Shown piece after piece: positions 1 through 8,300 of a DNA stretch of 15,916 nucleotides. Every line of letters begins with the position of its first letter. Position 1 is the first letter of the stretch. Source of the stretch: an uncultured Eubacteriales bacterium (GTDB taxonomy: Bacteria; Bacillota; Clostridia; Christensenellales; Borkfalkiaceae); NCBI GenBank assembly GCA_900556195.1, contig USOJ01000004.1:1-15916 (forward strand), in the 5' to 3' direction. The translations under genes were made by a program, and so were the position numbers. The notes under the pieces were generated by a model that did no database searches, was not told where the DNA came from, and worked only from the letters and a program-made list of their open reading frames with translations.

Positions 1-64
1 CAGTCGGTAGAGCAGCTGATTCGTAATCAGCAGGTCGCCGGTTCAAGTCCGGCCAGTAGCTCCA
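1..64 (+). tRNA. tRNA-Thr (CGT), 5' end outside the window
   Basis: The visible part begins inside the D arm. The anticodon stem GCTGA/TCAGC encloses the loop TTCGTAA, so the anticodon is CGT, which reads the threonine codon ACG. The T arm is GCCGG-TTCAAGT-CCGGC, with a normal TTC start. The acceptor 3' strand CAGTAGC is followed by discriminator T and an encoded CCA (62-64). The missing 5' acceptor strand should be GCTACTG, just left of the window. A terminator follows immediately, so this is the last or only gene of its transcript. No second copy of the tRNA 3' end occurs in the window, so there is no sign of an att duplication here. Confidence 0.95.
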
Positions 65-68
65 TATT

Positions 69-108
69 AGACTTAATTGAACCAAACGGCTCGATTAAGT
101 CTTTTTTT
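69..108 (+). terminator. Rho-independent terminator of the tRNA-Thr transcript
   Basis: AGACTTAAT (69-77) pairs perfectly with ATTAAGTCT (94-102), and the stem can extend by TGA/TCG to 12 pairs including one G-T wobble, leaving a 10-base loop. Seven T residues (102-108) follow at once. The hairpin starts four bases after the tRNA CCA. Confidence 0.9.
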
Positions 109-152
109 GTTGAAACGACACAATTTGATACTTTTTATTTAATAAATATCCT

Positions 153-188
153 AAGATTTGCCGTTTTGCAACCGCAAAAAGCAATCTT
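153..188. other. Nested hairpin of unknown role
   Basis: Outer arms AAGATTTGC (153-161) and GCAATCTT (181-188) pair with one bulged T. Inside, TTTTGC (164-169) pairs perfectly with GCAAAA (174-179) around an AACC loop. No T-run follows on either strand, so it does not look like an intrinsic terminator. It could be a small structured RNA, a protein-binding site or chance in an AT-rich spacer. Confidence 0.4.
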
Positions 189-292
189 GATAGCCGTTTG
201 CAATACTCGCTTAACAACAAACAGCACAGACCTTGATTGCGATTTTTTATTCTCGCTACAAAATTTTGTCGCAAATATAGATTTGTTATTTG

Positions 293-383
293 AAAAATAA
301 AAAACTCCTATCTGTTCTCTACACCGCTTTTATTTTTGCCGAATGGCAATAAAAACGGTATATCAAAAACCGATAGAGGTTTA
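293..383 (-). terminator. Probable terminator of the small regulator pair
   Basis: Read on the minus strand, the sequence just after the stop of the gene at 388-690 folds into a long imperfect hairpin. The centre is GCC-ATTC-GGC with T-rich and A-rich flanking arms (ACCG...CGGT on the plus strand, 323-359). The outer arms at 302-316 and 368-382 pair with three mismatches or wobbles. The minus strand then runs GTTTTTTATTTTT (about 304-292), a good U-tract. The plus strand is also T-rich on its downstream side, so it may stop transcription in both directions. A small degenerate inverted-repeat element is an alternative. Confidence 0.6.
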
Positions 384-387
384 ATAA

Positions 388-690
388 TTATTTATTTTTG
401 AAGTATTCGTATAAAAATCCTACGAGTTTATCGTTCTGCTTTTGAATGTATCCTTCGGAAAAATTCATTTCGTTGGCAGTCGCCGCCTGCGTGTTGTTTT
501 TCGTATACAGACTAACGTACAATCCGAACAATTTAGGCGGTGCGCGCTTTATCGCAACGTTATACTCGTTTACGGTATCGATCACCGAATTTTGCCCGAT
601 ATGCTCAAAAGCCCTTTGAAATTTATCGTAATTAGCATAATAAAATCTTATATTTCTCAGATCATTTCGCACTTCCTTAAAAGTTTTCAT
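388..690 (-). CDS. Small protein with sigma-region-4-like helix-turn-helix
   Basis: A 100-residue cytosolic protein with no signal peptide or membrane segment. The N-terminal half (about 1-45) is charged and predicted helical. After an APPKLFGLY segment (50-58), residues about 58-95 read like the sigma-70 region 4 type helix-turn-helix: a YTKNNTQAATANEMNFSEGYI core (62-82) in which NTQAATANEM would be the first helix and SEGYIQKQNDKL the recognition helix. Such small proteins occur in Clostridia and in phage regulators of the ArpU/RinA style; assigning one of those families is inference. The ATG at 690 lies inside the end of the upstream helix-turn-helix gene (14-base overlap) and has a strong AAAGGGGG ribosome binding site, so the pair is probably translationally coupled. 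A role in DNA binding or transcription is likely; its target is unknown. Confidence 0.75.
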   Translation of the reverse strand: MKTFKEVRNDLRNIRFYYANYDKFQRAFEHIGQNSVIDTVNEYNVAIKRAPPKLFGLYVSLYTKNNTQAATANEMNFSEGYIQKQNDKLVGFLYEYFKNK

Positions 691-1018
691 ATTTCCCCCT
701 TTGTAACGATATTTTCTTTAATTTTTTTATTATCGAGATTGTGGTAGAATTTTTCGGATAATTCTCCAAAATCGCGATTATATCGTTTAATTCGTCGTCT
801 GTAATCCCTACGGCGGTAAAATCGTCCAATAATACGTACCCGCCTTTCCGTTGTCCGCCCTTAAACGACGTAATCGGATAATCTACCGACAAATCCTTTA
901 TGTGATTATATATGGTTTTTGAAGAAACCTCCAGTTTCTCGCTTATTGCACGTAACGTATGTAATCTATTGTCGGAGAGAATATTTATTATTCCGTTTTG
1001 AATATATCTCGTCCGCAT
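677..1018 (-). CDS. Winged helix-turn-helix regulator (HTH_11/DeoR-like)
   Basis: A 113-residue protein. Residues 5-50 form a DeoR/HTH_11-type winged helix: an N-terminal helix (IQNGIINILSDN), then RLHTLRAISEKLEVSSKTIYNHIKDLS with the recognition helix around SSKTIYNHIKDL, then a beta-wing ending in GGYVLLD (59-65). The family binds DNA and usually senses a signal through a C-terminal domain. Here the C-terminal part (about 70-113) is short and charged, with no WYL, PRD or sugar-phosphate sensor domain, so the sensing route is unclear. The ATG at 1018 is the only in-frame start because a TGA lies at 1025-1027. The gene leads a two-gene unit with the protein at 388-690. A terminator separates it from the sugar operon, so control of that operon is possible but not shown. 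Confidence 0.85.
   Translation of the reverse strand: MRTRYIQNGIINILSDNRLHTLRAISEKLEVSSKTIYNHIKDLSVDYPITSFKGGQRKGGYVLLDDFTAVGITDDELNDIIAILENYPKNSTTISIIKKLKKISLQRGKYENF
695..702 (-). promoter_or_regulatory. Ribosome binding site inside the upstream gene
   Basis: The minus strand reads AAAGGGGG four bases before the ATG at 690. It lies within the last codons of the 677-1018 gene, which supports the ATG at 690 as the start and suggests coupled translation. Confidence 0.75.
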
Positions 1019-1040
1019 CGGCGTTCATACGTTCCCCTGA

Positions 1041-1069
1041 ATTATAGTCGTCTTTACTCTATATTAAAA
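1041..1069 (-). promoter_or_regulatory. Candidate sigma-A promoter of the small regulator pair
   Basis: On the minus strand a perfect TATAAT lies at 1046-1041, with TTTTAA at 1069-1064 as a weak -35 at 17-base spacing. Transcription would start near 1034, about 16 bases before the ATG at 1018. The AGGGGAA sequence (1038-1032) would then sit at or across the transcript start. The -10 is convincing; the -35 is poor and overlaps the terminator of the upstream operon. Confidence 0.4.
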
Positions 1070-1107
1070 CACCCGTATGGAACTCGACTTTCCATACGGG
1101 TATTTTT
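1066..1107. terminator. Bidirectional terminator at the end of the sugar operon
   Basis: ACCCGTATGGAA (1071-1082) pairs perfectly with TTCCATACGGGT (1090-1101), giving 12 pairs and a seven-base loop. On the plus strand ATTTTTA follows. On the minus strand, the direction of the operon, GTTTTAAT follows. It lies 15-56 bases beyond the stop codon at 1122, so it most likely ends the long minus-strand transcript. The flanking AAAA and TTTT can also pair and extend the stem. Confidence 0.85.
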
Positions 1108-1121
1108 ATCGCACTTTATTG

Positions 1122-3281
1122 TTATTTTACATTCCACGTTCCGACGGACATAATTCCGTCCGCTTTAAGGTCGTCCACCGTGTCGTAACGATATATTCCG
1201 CCGTCGGCAATATCTGCGCCGCCGTAATAAACCGTGATACACTTTTCGCCGACGAAATCGGTTATATAGTTGACGCTTATCCACTTGAACCAGTCTTTAT
1301 GATTCGTCGTTTCGGTCGCGGTAATGCGCGAGTACGGAACCGAACCCAAAGCGCCGGAATGGTTGACAGACCCGAATAAACTTACGTCGTTTTTCGCAAA
1401 ATTCGCGTACCACGAGTATCCGCCGTATTTTTCCCAACCGTCAAAGCCCTTTACCGCGGAATACGGACCGCTGGTTTCCCATGCGTAACCGTTACCCATA
1501 GGCATAACTTTACCGCTTACGACTCTTACGTTCTGCATTTCGCCCAGGTCGACTCTGTCGTTTACCATGATATTATTCCACGAATAATCGACGTTGAAGA
1601 GCGCGGCTACGTTATTTCTTCCGTCAAAGTCGTCAATCGAAACGTTTCCGAGGTCCACAAATACGTCTTTAAGTTTCATTCCCATCATTCTGATAACCGA
1701 AATCGCAAACGTATTTTCGGAAAAATTCGTCGTTTCTATATAGAGATTTTCGAGTTGACTGTCGGCGCGGTATAATCTGCTGCCGTAAACGTCGCCGTTA
1801 CCCGCCAGCCCGCATGCTTTACCTGCCGATTTATCGAAAGTTATCACGAATTTAGTGTTTTTGATAACCGCTCCGAGTCCGATGCCGCCAAAAATCCCGT
1901 GTCTGCCCGTTTTAGCGTACAACGTATGCCCTCTGCCGTCAAAAGTTCCGGCAAAACTCACCGTTTCGGACGATTCTGTCTGATTTACGAAAGAAACGGG
2001 TGCAGCCGCGCTGCCCATGTCGGAATTCAAAACGTAATATTTTTCGTTCTTTCCGTTAAGCGTCAATTCGGAAACAATGTTTTCGGCAGTCAGAGCCGCG
2101 TCGTATCCGAAGATATTCGTAAACAAAAATCCGCCTTTGGTAGTCTGCACTTCTATCGGTTCGGTGTCTTTACCCGCAAATTTCAATTTGCCGGTTATTT
2201 TATCGGGTTCGAATTCGACGTCTTCTCCGCCTTGTTTAACCGAATATATCTGTGCGTTTGCTCCGAATACGTCTGTTACGGAGAAGTTTTCGCCGTCCCA
2301 AACGAATTCGTCTTCGTACTCAACTGTCGGACAAGTTACGTTTACGGGTATTTTTTTATTGTAAACGTTTCCTTCCGAATCGGTATACGAAGCGTTGATA
2401 TAAGACGAGCCGACCGATTTTTTTCGCGGCGTTATTTTACCGCTCGTTTTATCGAATACGAATAATCTCTCTTTTGTCTTACATTCGAGCGTTCCGGACT
2501 TTAATTCTCCGTCTTCGTATACTTTGAGTTTGATAATCGCCGAATCGGCGTAACGTACGCCTTGCCATTCGTCAACCACGTATAAGTCTACCACGTCTAT
2601 TCTGCGTTCTTCGCCGTCGATTTCGGTAACGGCGTACATTTCGACGTCTTTGATTACGTTAAGAGTAAAACTTACTCTCATGAGCGACGTATCGAAGTTT
2701 TTCCATTCGCCCCTTACGGTAACGACCGTCGAGCCCGTCGCTTTCGGAACGAGTTTTCCGTCCTCGTAGTCCGCGATATTTTCGTTATCGATTTCGACCG
2801 ACAAACTTTCGCAAGGATAATTTTTCCCGTTAAAACTCACCGAACCTTCGAGCGTGTAAGAATTTGCTTTCGTCAGATTCAATTCGTTGCCGATATGTTT
2901 AAGCGAAAAAGTCGGCTGAAAATTACCGAAACCGACCGTAACTTTACAAACCGCGGTAACATCGCCTGCCGTTGCAGTTATATCGGCTTCGCCCGCACCC
3001 GTCGCGTTTACAACGCCACCTTCGACGGTCGCCACGCCGTTATCGGAACTCGTCCAGATAACCGTAACGTTTTTCTCGTCGTAATTCGAAGCAACTAAAA
3101 CTGCGGTATCGCCGACGATCATCGAACACGAAATTTTATCCAAAGAGAATTCCGTTTCGTTTCCGTTCGGCGTCGGAGCGGTATTGCTCTTTTTGTCCGA
3201 ACAACCGACCGCCAACGCGGCAATAATCGCCAAAGACAAGCAAATCGCCAATACCGTAAATATGTTAAAGCGTCTTTTCAT
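1122..3281 (-). CDS. Surface lipoprotein with BIG2 and GTFDG repeat domains
   Basis: A 719-residue lipoprotein. An earlier ATG exists at 3368, but the start at 3281 is preferred: it has a strong AAGGAGGG site and begins a lipoprotein signal peptide (MKRRFN, hydrophobic stretch, lipobox LAVGC with Cys27). Residues about 43-116 are a bacterial Ig-like BIG2 domain, with the typical WTSSDNGVATVEGGVV and GEADITAT motifs. Two more Ig-like segments appear to follow (about 123-210 and 212-317). Residues about 440-550 contain FAGTFDGRGHTL and later I-K-N/L-E-N/L-K-D strand repeats, like the GLUG-type beta-helix domains of surface proteins; the lipoprotein at 12178-13983 shares this region. No catalytic motif was recognised. 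It is the last gene of the operon, 11 bases after the DUF4838 gene. A role in binding a glycan or another surface protein is inferred from context. Confidence 0.85.
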   Translation of the reverse strand: MKRRFNIFTVLAICLSLAIIAALAVGCSDKKSNTAPTPNGNETEFSLDKISCSMIVGDTAVLVASNYDEKNVTVIWTSSDNGVATVEGGVVNATGAGEADITATAGDVTAVCKVTVGFGNFQPTFSLKHIGNELNLTKANSYTLEGSVSFNGKNYPCESLSVEIDNENIADYEDGKLVPKATGSTVVTVRGEWKNFDTSLMRVSFTLNVIKDVEMYAVTEIDGEERRIDVVDLYVVDEWQGVRYADSAIIKLKVYEDGELKSGTLECKTKERLFVFDKTSGKITPRKKSVGSSYINASYTDSEGNVYNKKIPVNVTCPTVEYEDEFVWDGENFSVTDVFGANAQIYSVKQGGEDVEFEPDKITGKLKFAGKDTEPIEVQTTKGGFLFTNIFGYDAALTAENIVSELTLNGKNEKYYVLNSDMGSAAAPVSFVNQTESSETVSFAGTFDGRGHTLYAKTGRHGIFGGIGLGAVIKNTKFVITFDKSAGKACGLAGNGDVYGSRLYRADSQLENLYIETTNFSENTFAISVIRMMGMKLKDVFVDLGNVSIDDFDGRNNVAALFNVDYSWNNIMVNDRVDLGEMQNVRVVSGKVMPMGNGYAWETSGPYSAVKGFDGWEKYGGYSWYANFAKNDVSLFGSVNHSGALGSVPYSRITATETTNHKDWFKWISVNYITDFVGEKCITVYYGGADIADGGIYRYDTVDDLKADGIMSVGTWNVK

Positions 3282-3286
3282 ATCGT

Positions 3287-3294
3287 CCCTCCTT
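3287..3294 (-). promoter_or_regulatory. Ribosome binding site that sets the start at 3281
   Basis: The minus strand reads AAGGAGGG, five bases before the ATG at 3281. Its first two bases belong to the TAA stop of the upstream DUF4838 gene (3295-3293), so ribosomes ending there sit on the next start site. No comparable site precedes the alternative ATG at 3368. Confidence 0.9.
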
Positions 3295-5308
3295 AAAGCG
3301 TCGAGAGGAACGAATCTATACGATCCGTACCCGCTTCGCCGTACCTCGTTATTCCGAGCGAACCGCAAAGACTCTTGAATTTACTCTTCATTGCGCTCAA
3401 AGCAACTTCGTTATACGAATTTTTATAAAGAGTAAGAGCGACTTTCGCGGGGAACAACCACTCAATGTCGATATGAGTTTCGAGTTTATTATAAACCGCG
3501 TTATCCACCTTATACTTCTGTATATCGGCGTAAGCGTCATTGAGTTTCGCAAACAATCCGCTTACCGTTCCGAAATCGAAACTCGAACCGGAAGACGTAG
3601 GTCTTTCGCTTATCGCGCTTTCGGACCAACCGTGTTTTCCGTACTCTCTCGCAAACCAGAGTCTGCATTCGAGAAAATACTCTTTCATCGAATCCGCCGC
3701 GTCGAGATACATCGCGTCGAAATATTCGTCGATAAGGTCGTTCATTTTAAGCGACGAATCCCACGCCATTTTACTCGTCAGATAGTTGGCAAGAGTAAAA
3801 AAGCCCGAATCCGCTCCGCGCTGTTCGCTGTGGAATTGCGCGTAAGTGAACTGATATCCGTTCTTATAGAGAATTTTATAGAAATCCTCGTAGAAAGAAT
3901 ACATATCGAAGAAACAGAAATAATCGTTAAAGAAACAACCGTAAGTCCACGCCCAACCGTCGGTCGTGAATTTAGCCCAATCGGACACAAGCGCGAGCGG
4001 AGCCGCGTTTGCGGGGTAATCGGTCGTATGCGCGTAGTCGAGAGAACTGAACGCCGTAAACGCTTTTACTTTAACTCCTTCGGGAGATTTCAAATCGCCG
4101 CTAGCGTTTATCGTTCCGTCGGAATTAACCGAAAACGGAGGATTAAGCGTAGACTGATACGCAAAGAAAGTAAAGGTGAAATCGTCGCGCTTATACGCCG
4201 CGTTTTCGGGCTTATTCATCCATTCCATAACATTTTCGCCAACGCGATTTACGAAAATGAGAACCGCTGCCGAATCCGCCCCGTTATGAGCATTCTTTAC
4301 TTTGGTACACGAATCGCACCCGCAAGTCGGAATATTATCTTCTATACCGAGATGCGCCGTGTTCATATACGGATAGTTTTCTTTCGTATACCAACGAAGA
4401 GATTGTTCGATTTTTTGCGCGCATATATCGATCATCTTTTCGAGTTTATCTCCGTTGCCGTGCGCCGTATAGCAAAGTTGTCCGTTTCCTGCAAAAAATT
4501 CGGGATCGTCGGGATATTCGGACTGCGGAATATAATACGAACTGTTATGAGTTTTATTGCTCGACGAAGTGATATCGCCAATCTTGGAGTAAATAGGCAG
4601 AAGCATTTCTTCAAGGCTGTCGAGCGCTCTCATACGATAAGCGAACATAACGTCGTCGTTTTCCTGCGTTGCGTTGAAGAGTATGCCCGCGCGGGAACGG
4701 TACGCTATATCGGGTACGTCGGTTACGTTATAGTTACGGAATTTTACGTTTCTGACGCCCGTATCGAGAGTATAGCAATCTTTATAATATACTTCGTAGC
4801 CGAAATTGAGTTTTAGAAAATCGTAAACGCCGTATAAAACTCCCCTGTCCGAACCGCCGAGAATGTAAATCGACTTATCGCGGGAAACGATGCGAAGTCC
4901 GTCGCGACCGAGCGCGGCTTTATCGATCGTTATTCCGCTTGCCGCAAACGCGTCGGTTTCGCCGAGCGAAATATATTTGCCGCCCGCCGAAGAGGACGTT
5001 ACGGTTTCGAGCGTGATACCGGTCGCTTCGGCGAAAAATTTAGTTAATTCGTCTTTCGCGTGGGTCAAAAACTCGTTAAGCGTTGCGGGTACGAGTATTT
5101 TATACTCCGTCGCGCCGTCTTTTACGAGATAATCGTCGGTTTCTTCGCCTTCGTACCAATGCGTCGAAGTCCATTTCGATTTATCTCCGTTATACCTGTT
5201 ATCGACTTTAACTTCGGCGCGATTTTTATTACCGTCGGTTTTTTTACCGCACGCAACCAGAGTAACGGCAATTATAAACGCTAAAAATACAGAAATTATT
5301 TTTTTCAT
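3293..5308 (-). CDS. DUF4838 lipoprotein, glycosidase-like fold
   Basis: A 671-residue lipoprotein with lipobox LVAC (Cys20). Residues about 65-175 resemble the N-terminal accessory domain seen before GH20/GH67-type barrels: an ILVPATLNEFLTHAKDELTKFF-type helix, then GRDGLRIVSRDKSIYILGG (134-152), then RGVLYGVYDFLKLNFG (155-170). Residues about 200-500 match the DUF4838 pattern, with LGIEDN (320-325) followed by the cysteine cluster CGCDSC (329-334), then FVNRVGENV (352-360) and a TFFAYQSTL strand (380-388). The cysteines may bind a metal. Glu323 and Asp324 are possible acid residues, but no catalysis is shown for this protein. DUF4838 proteins commonly sit in glycan-use loci. As the only enzyme-like product in the operon, it is the best candidate for cutting or recognising the substrate. 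The start has a GGGAGAG site and lies 13 bases after the preceding gene. Confidence 0.85.
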   Translation of the reverse strand: MKKIISVFLAFIIAVTLVACGKKTDGNKNRAEVKVDNRYNGDKSKWTSTHWYEGEETDDYLVKDGATEYKILVPATLNEFLTHAKDELTKFFAEATGITLETVTSSSAGGKYISLGETDAFAASGITIDKAALGRDGLRIVSRDKSIYILGGSDRGVLYGVYDFLKLNFGYEVYYKDCYTLDTGVRNVKFRNYNVTDVPDIAYRSRAGILFNATQENDDVMFAYRMRALDSLEEMLLPIYSKIGDITSSSNKTHNSSYYIPQSEYPDDPEFFAGNGQLCYTAHGNGDKLEKMIDICAQKIEQSLRWYTKENYPYMNTAHLGIEDNIPTCGCDSCTKVKNAHNGADSAAVLIFVNRVGENVMEWMNKPENAAYKRDDFTFTFFAYQSTLNPPFSVNSDGTINASGDLKSPEGVKVKAFTAFSSLDYAHTTDYPANAAPLALVSDWAKFTTDGWAWTYGCFFNDYFCFFDMYSFYEDFYKILYKNGYQFTYAQFHSEQRGADSGFFTLANYLTSKMAWDSSLKMNDLIDEYFDAMYLDAADSMKEYFLECRLWFAREYGKHGWSESAISERPTSSGSSFDFGTVSGLFAKLNDAYADIQKYKVDNAVYNKLETHIDIEWLFPAKVALTLYKNSYNEVALSAMKSKFKSLCGSLGITRYGEAGTDRIDSFLSTL

Positions 5309-5321
5309 TTCTTTCTCTCCC

Positions 5322-8300
5322 TTACTCCGCTATTATTTCGTAAGAAACGTGAACTGCATTACCGGTGGCGTCGGCGATGTAAATATACGCCGTATATCTG
5401 CCTTTTGCGGTAAGCGTAAACGTATAATCGTTTTCGTAATCGGTTTTTTCGACGTACGCTATAAGTCTGCCGCGTTCGTCGTAGATTATCGCCCAGACGG
5501 AAATATCTTCCGCTTCGGACTCGTTGTCGCTAACGATTACTTCGAGCGGCTTAATCGCCTTGCCTACGCGCGCCTTAACCGCGCCTTTCGGAACGTTTTT
5601 GAAAGATACTTCGGGCGCAACGTCGTCGATTACACGAATCTGCAAATCGAGCGTACAGCGTTCGCCCGCGCCGTCGGCGTAAACGTAGAACACGTCGTAA
5701 TCGCCGTATCCGTCCAGCGTAATCGCGTAAACCTTGTCGGCGGGAAGTTCGAACATTTCTTCGCCGTTTTTATCCACGTAAACGTCGTTGTCTTTATAGA
5801 CGGTAACTTTGCAATTTTTGAACGGCGCGGGACATAAAACGTCCGAAACCGTCGGAATCGATGTATAAATTACGTCGTTAAGTTGTTTTATATTGGAAAT
5901 TTTTTCTGCCGACAGCATAGGCTCGGCGTTATCGGAATCGCTTCTGAACGGTTGATTGGCGACAGAATAGAGATTAAAATAGAATCCTTCGCCTACGTTC
6001 GTGAAATTAACCGTCAATTCAACTGAATCGGAATTAAGACCGAGATCCGCGACGACGGACGTATCGCCGATTGTTATCTGTCCCGACGACACGGCAACAC
6101 GGATACGATTACCCGTCCACGAAGTGCGCAAAGTGCCTTCGACACCGTTTATCGAATATTTTTTACCCGAAAGAAGTTTTATGCTCGCATAAGACGAACG
6201 GTCGTAACGATCAGTCAATATTATTTCGGTTTCGCCGACGGTCGTCCCGCCCGGAATCTCGAAATCGAAAACGAACTGCGAAGCAAGCAATGAATTGATA
6301 AAATCGAAAGAAACGTTTCCGCTTTTCGTCGCTGTAAACTTCGTGTTTATAAGATTTGCGGCAGCGGTAAAATCGCCGACGAAATATTTCGTTATATCGT
6401 AAGAATTCGTATCGTAACCGACGTCGATTATCTTTATATCTTCGCTTTCGACGAAGATATCGCGGTTGTCTTTTCCGGAAAGTCTTACTCTCGCCGTCGT
6501 TCCGCCGTTAACGGTAAATTCGGAAGCGTCGATTTTGACGAAGTCGCCGCCATCGTAAGAAATATACCCTATCGTTTCTACGTAAGTTTTTCCGTCCGCA
6601 CCGTAACGCGCCGCTTTAACGTCGTCGAGCGAATACGTCGCGCCCTTTATAAAATACTTGGGAGCGGTAAGAGTCGCTTTTTCAAACGACGGTTTCCCGG
6701 ATGCGCCCGCAACGAATTCGTATTCGTATATTTCGTCGTAATAGTCGTCGGATACGATATAGTTTACTTTATACGTTCCCGTTCTCGTCGGAAGATAATT
6801 CGCAGCCGTTTTCGTTACGTCGGTTACGCTTCCGTCGGGTTCGGTAACTTCTATTTTAAGCGTATAGTCTTTACAAAGCGACGTTACCGAGTAATTTCCG
6901 AGATCGACGGGCGTTCCGGCGTATACGCCGTTTTGCTCGTCAACCGAAATCGCAAGCCCTTTTCCGCCGTTTTCGATCGCCGACAACGAAAGTAATTTTT
7001 CGGCTTCGTTTGCGTAATTGTCGGTAGCCGTATACGCCACGGTATACACGCCTTCTTTTTTCGGAGTGAATTTGCCGTCGGTTATCGGGATAGCGTATCT
7101 TGCTTCCGTGCCGTAATTATACCACACCGTATAGTCCACGTCCTTCGAAATACCGCTCGGATCTCTCGCAATCGCGTCGGGAATCTTTACCTGCGCGTTT
7201 AACGCGATTTTACCCGCGGCGGGCACTGAAAGGATAATTTCGGGCGCGTCTTCGTCCGCGTATTTGCCGAGTTCGTTGAGTTCGGCGTTCGTTTTGCCGC
7301 CTATCATACCTATTTCGACGTCGGCGAGTTTAACGTTTTTGAACGCGCTTGCCGAAACCGAAACGAATACGTCGCCGTTGGTAAATCCGGGGAATTCGTC
7401 GGCAAACAATCTCGAATCGTTGAAAACCGCGACGAGATTCGGGTTACCGTCCGTCCAGTAAGAAGTGGATTCGTAAATTTTTATGCCCTTTTTGTCCGTC
7501 GTATCGAGGGTTATCGTGATATTGTTATACGCGTTGTCGTTTACGAGATTGCCGTGAACGGGAGTTCCGAATATACCGATATCGTAAAGTTTTCCGTCGA
7601 TAACGAGTTGGCTGGGGTTTTCAAAGCAGTTAAGACCGAGCATGGACGAATTTCTCTGCCCCGCGCGCATAAATCTGCCGACCCTGCCATTGTCGGGCGT
7701 CATCATCTGACAAACTATATCTATCGCTATCGTCGGGTCGTAACAGTCCACGAGGCTTACCGTAACGTATTCAACGTTGTTGTCAAGGCGTTTTACGTTA
7801 AAGGTCAACACATCGGTAATCGCCTTATCGTACACGTTTACGGGGCGAGAATAGGTAACGCTCGCGCCGTCGGTAAGTTTGGCGAGTAAACCTTTGTTCA
7901 TTCCGCTCTGAACGAATTGCGCGTTGAGTTCGCCGTAGGTAACGTAAGAATCCGACGTACTCACTTTATATACGTCTTCGTCTACCGTTAACGACTTTTC
8001 GGCGGATATTATCTTCCCGTCGACCGTAGTTTCGATTTTCAGCGAATATCTGCCTACTTCGCCGAGCGTAAATCTCTTACCCGAAAGGGCTTTGCCGCTC
8101 GGATATACGAGATAACTCTTTTCCGCCGGATAGGTTTGTCCGTCATACGTAACGCCCGCGTCGTCGGGTACAACCAATTCGTCGCCTTTATCGTAACGAT
8201 TTTCTATCTCGACCGAAACGGTCGCCGCTTTTACCGAAACGGCAGAGCGGATAACCGTAGCCGCGCTTACGAAAACCGAACAAAGCACGAGAAAAGCAAG

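Larger units (their letters stand above)
109..387. other. AT-rich intergenic region without a gene
   Basis: No convincing open reading frame lies here on either strand. It separates the plus-strand tRNA from the 3' end of the minus-strand regulator pair, so the two units converge. It contains a nested hairpin (153-188) and a longer imperfect inverted repeat (301-383), described separately. The element GCCGTTTTGCAA (160-171) recurs as GCCGTTTGCAAT (193-204), an imperfect direct repeat. A short palindrome, ACAAAATTTTGT, lies at 258-269. No promoter with both a good -35 and -10 was recognised. Confidence 0.6.

Noticed and set aside
1..64. tRNA-Thr as an integration site with an att repeat
   Set aside because: No second copy of the tRNA 3' end and no integrase gene occurs in the window; the tRNA alone is not evidence.
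3282..3368. N-terminal extension of the BIG2 lipoprotein to the ATG at 3368
   Set aside because: It would overlap the upstream gene by 76 bases, hide the lipoprotein signal peptide behind 29 charged residues, and ignore the strong ribosome site before 3281.
3473..4816. A 447-codon plus-strand open frame opposite the DUF4838 gene
   Set aside because: It is rich in Arg, Ile, Phe and Val in an irregular pattern, has no ribosome site or recognisable motif, and lies wholly opposite a well-supported lipoprotein gene. It results from codon bias on the other strand.
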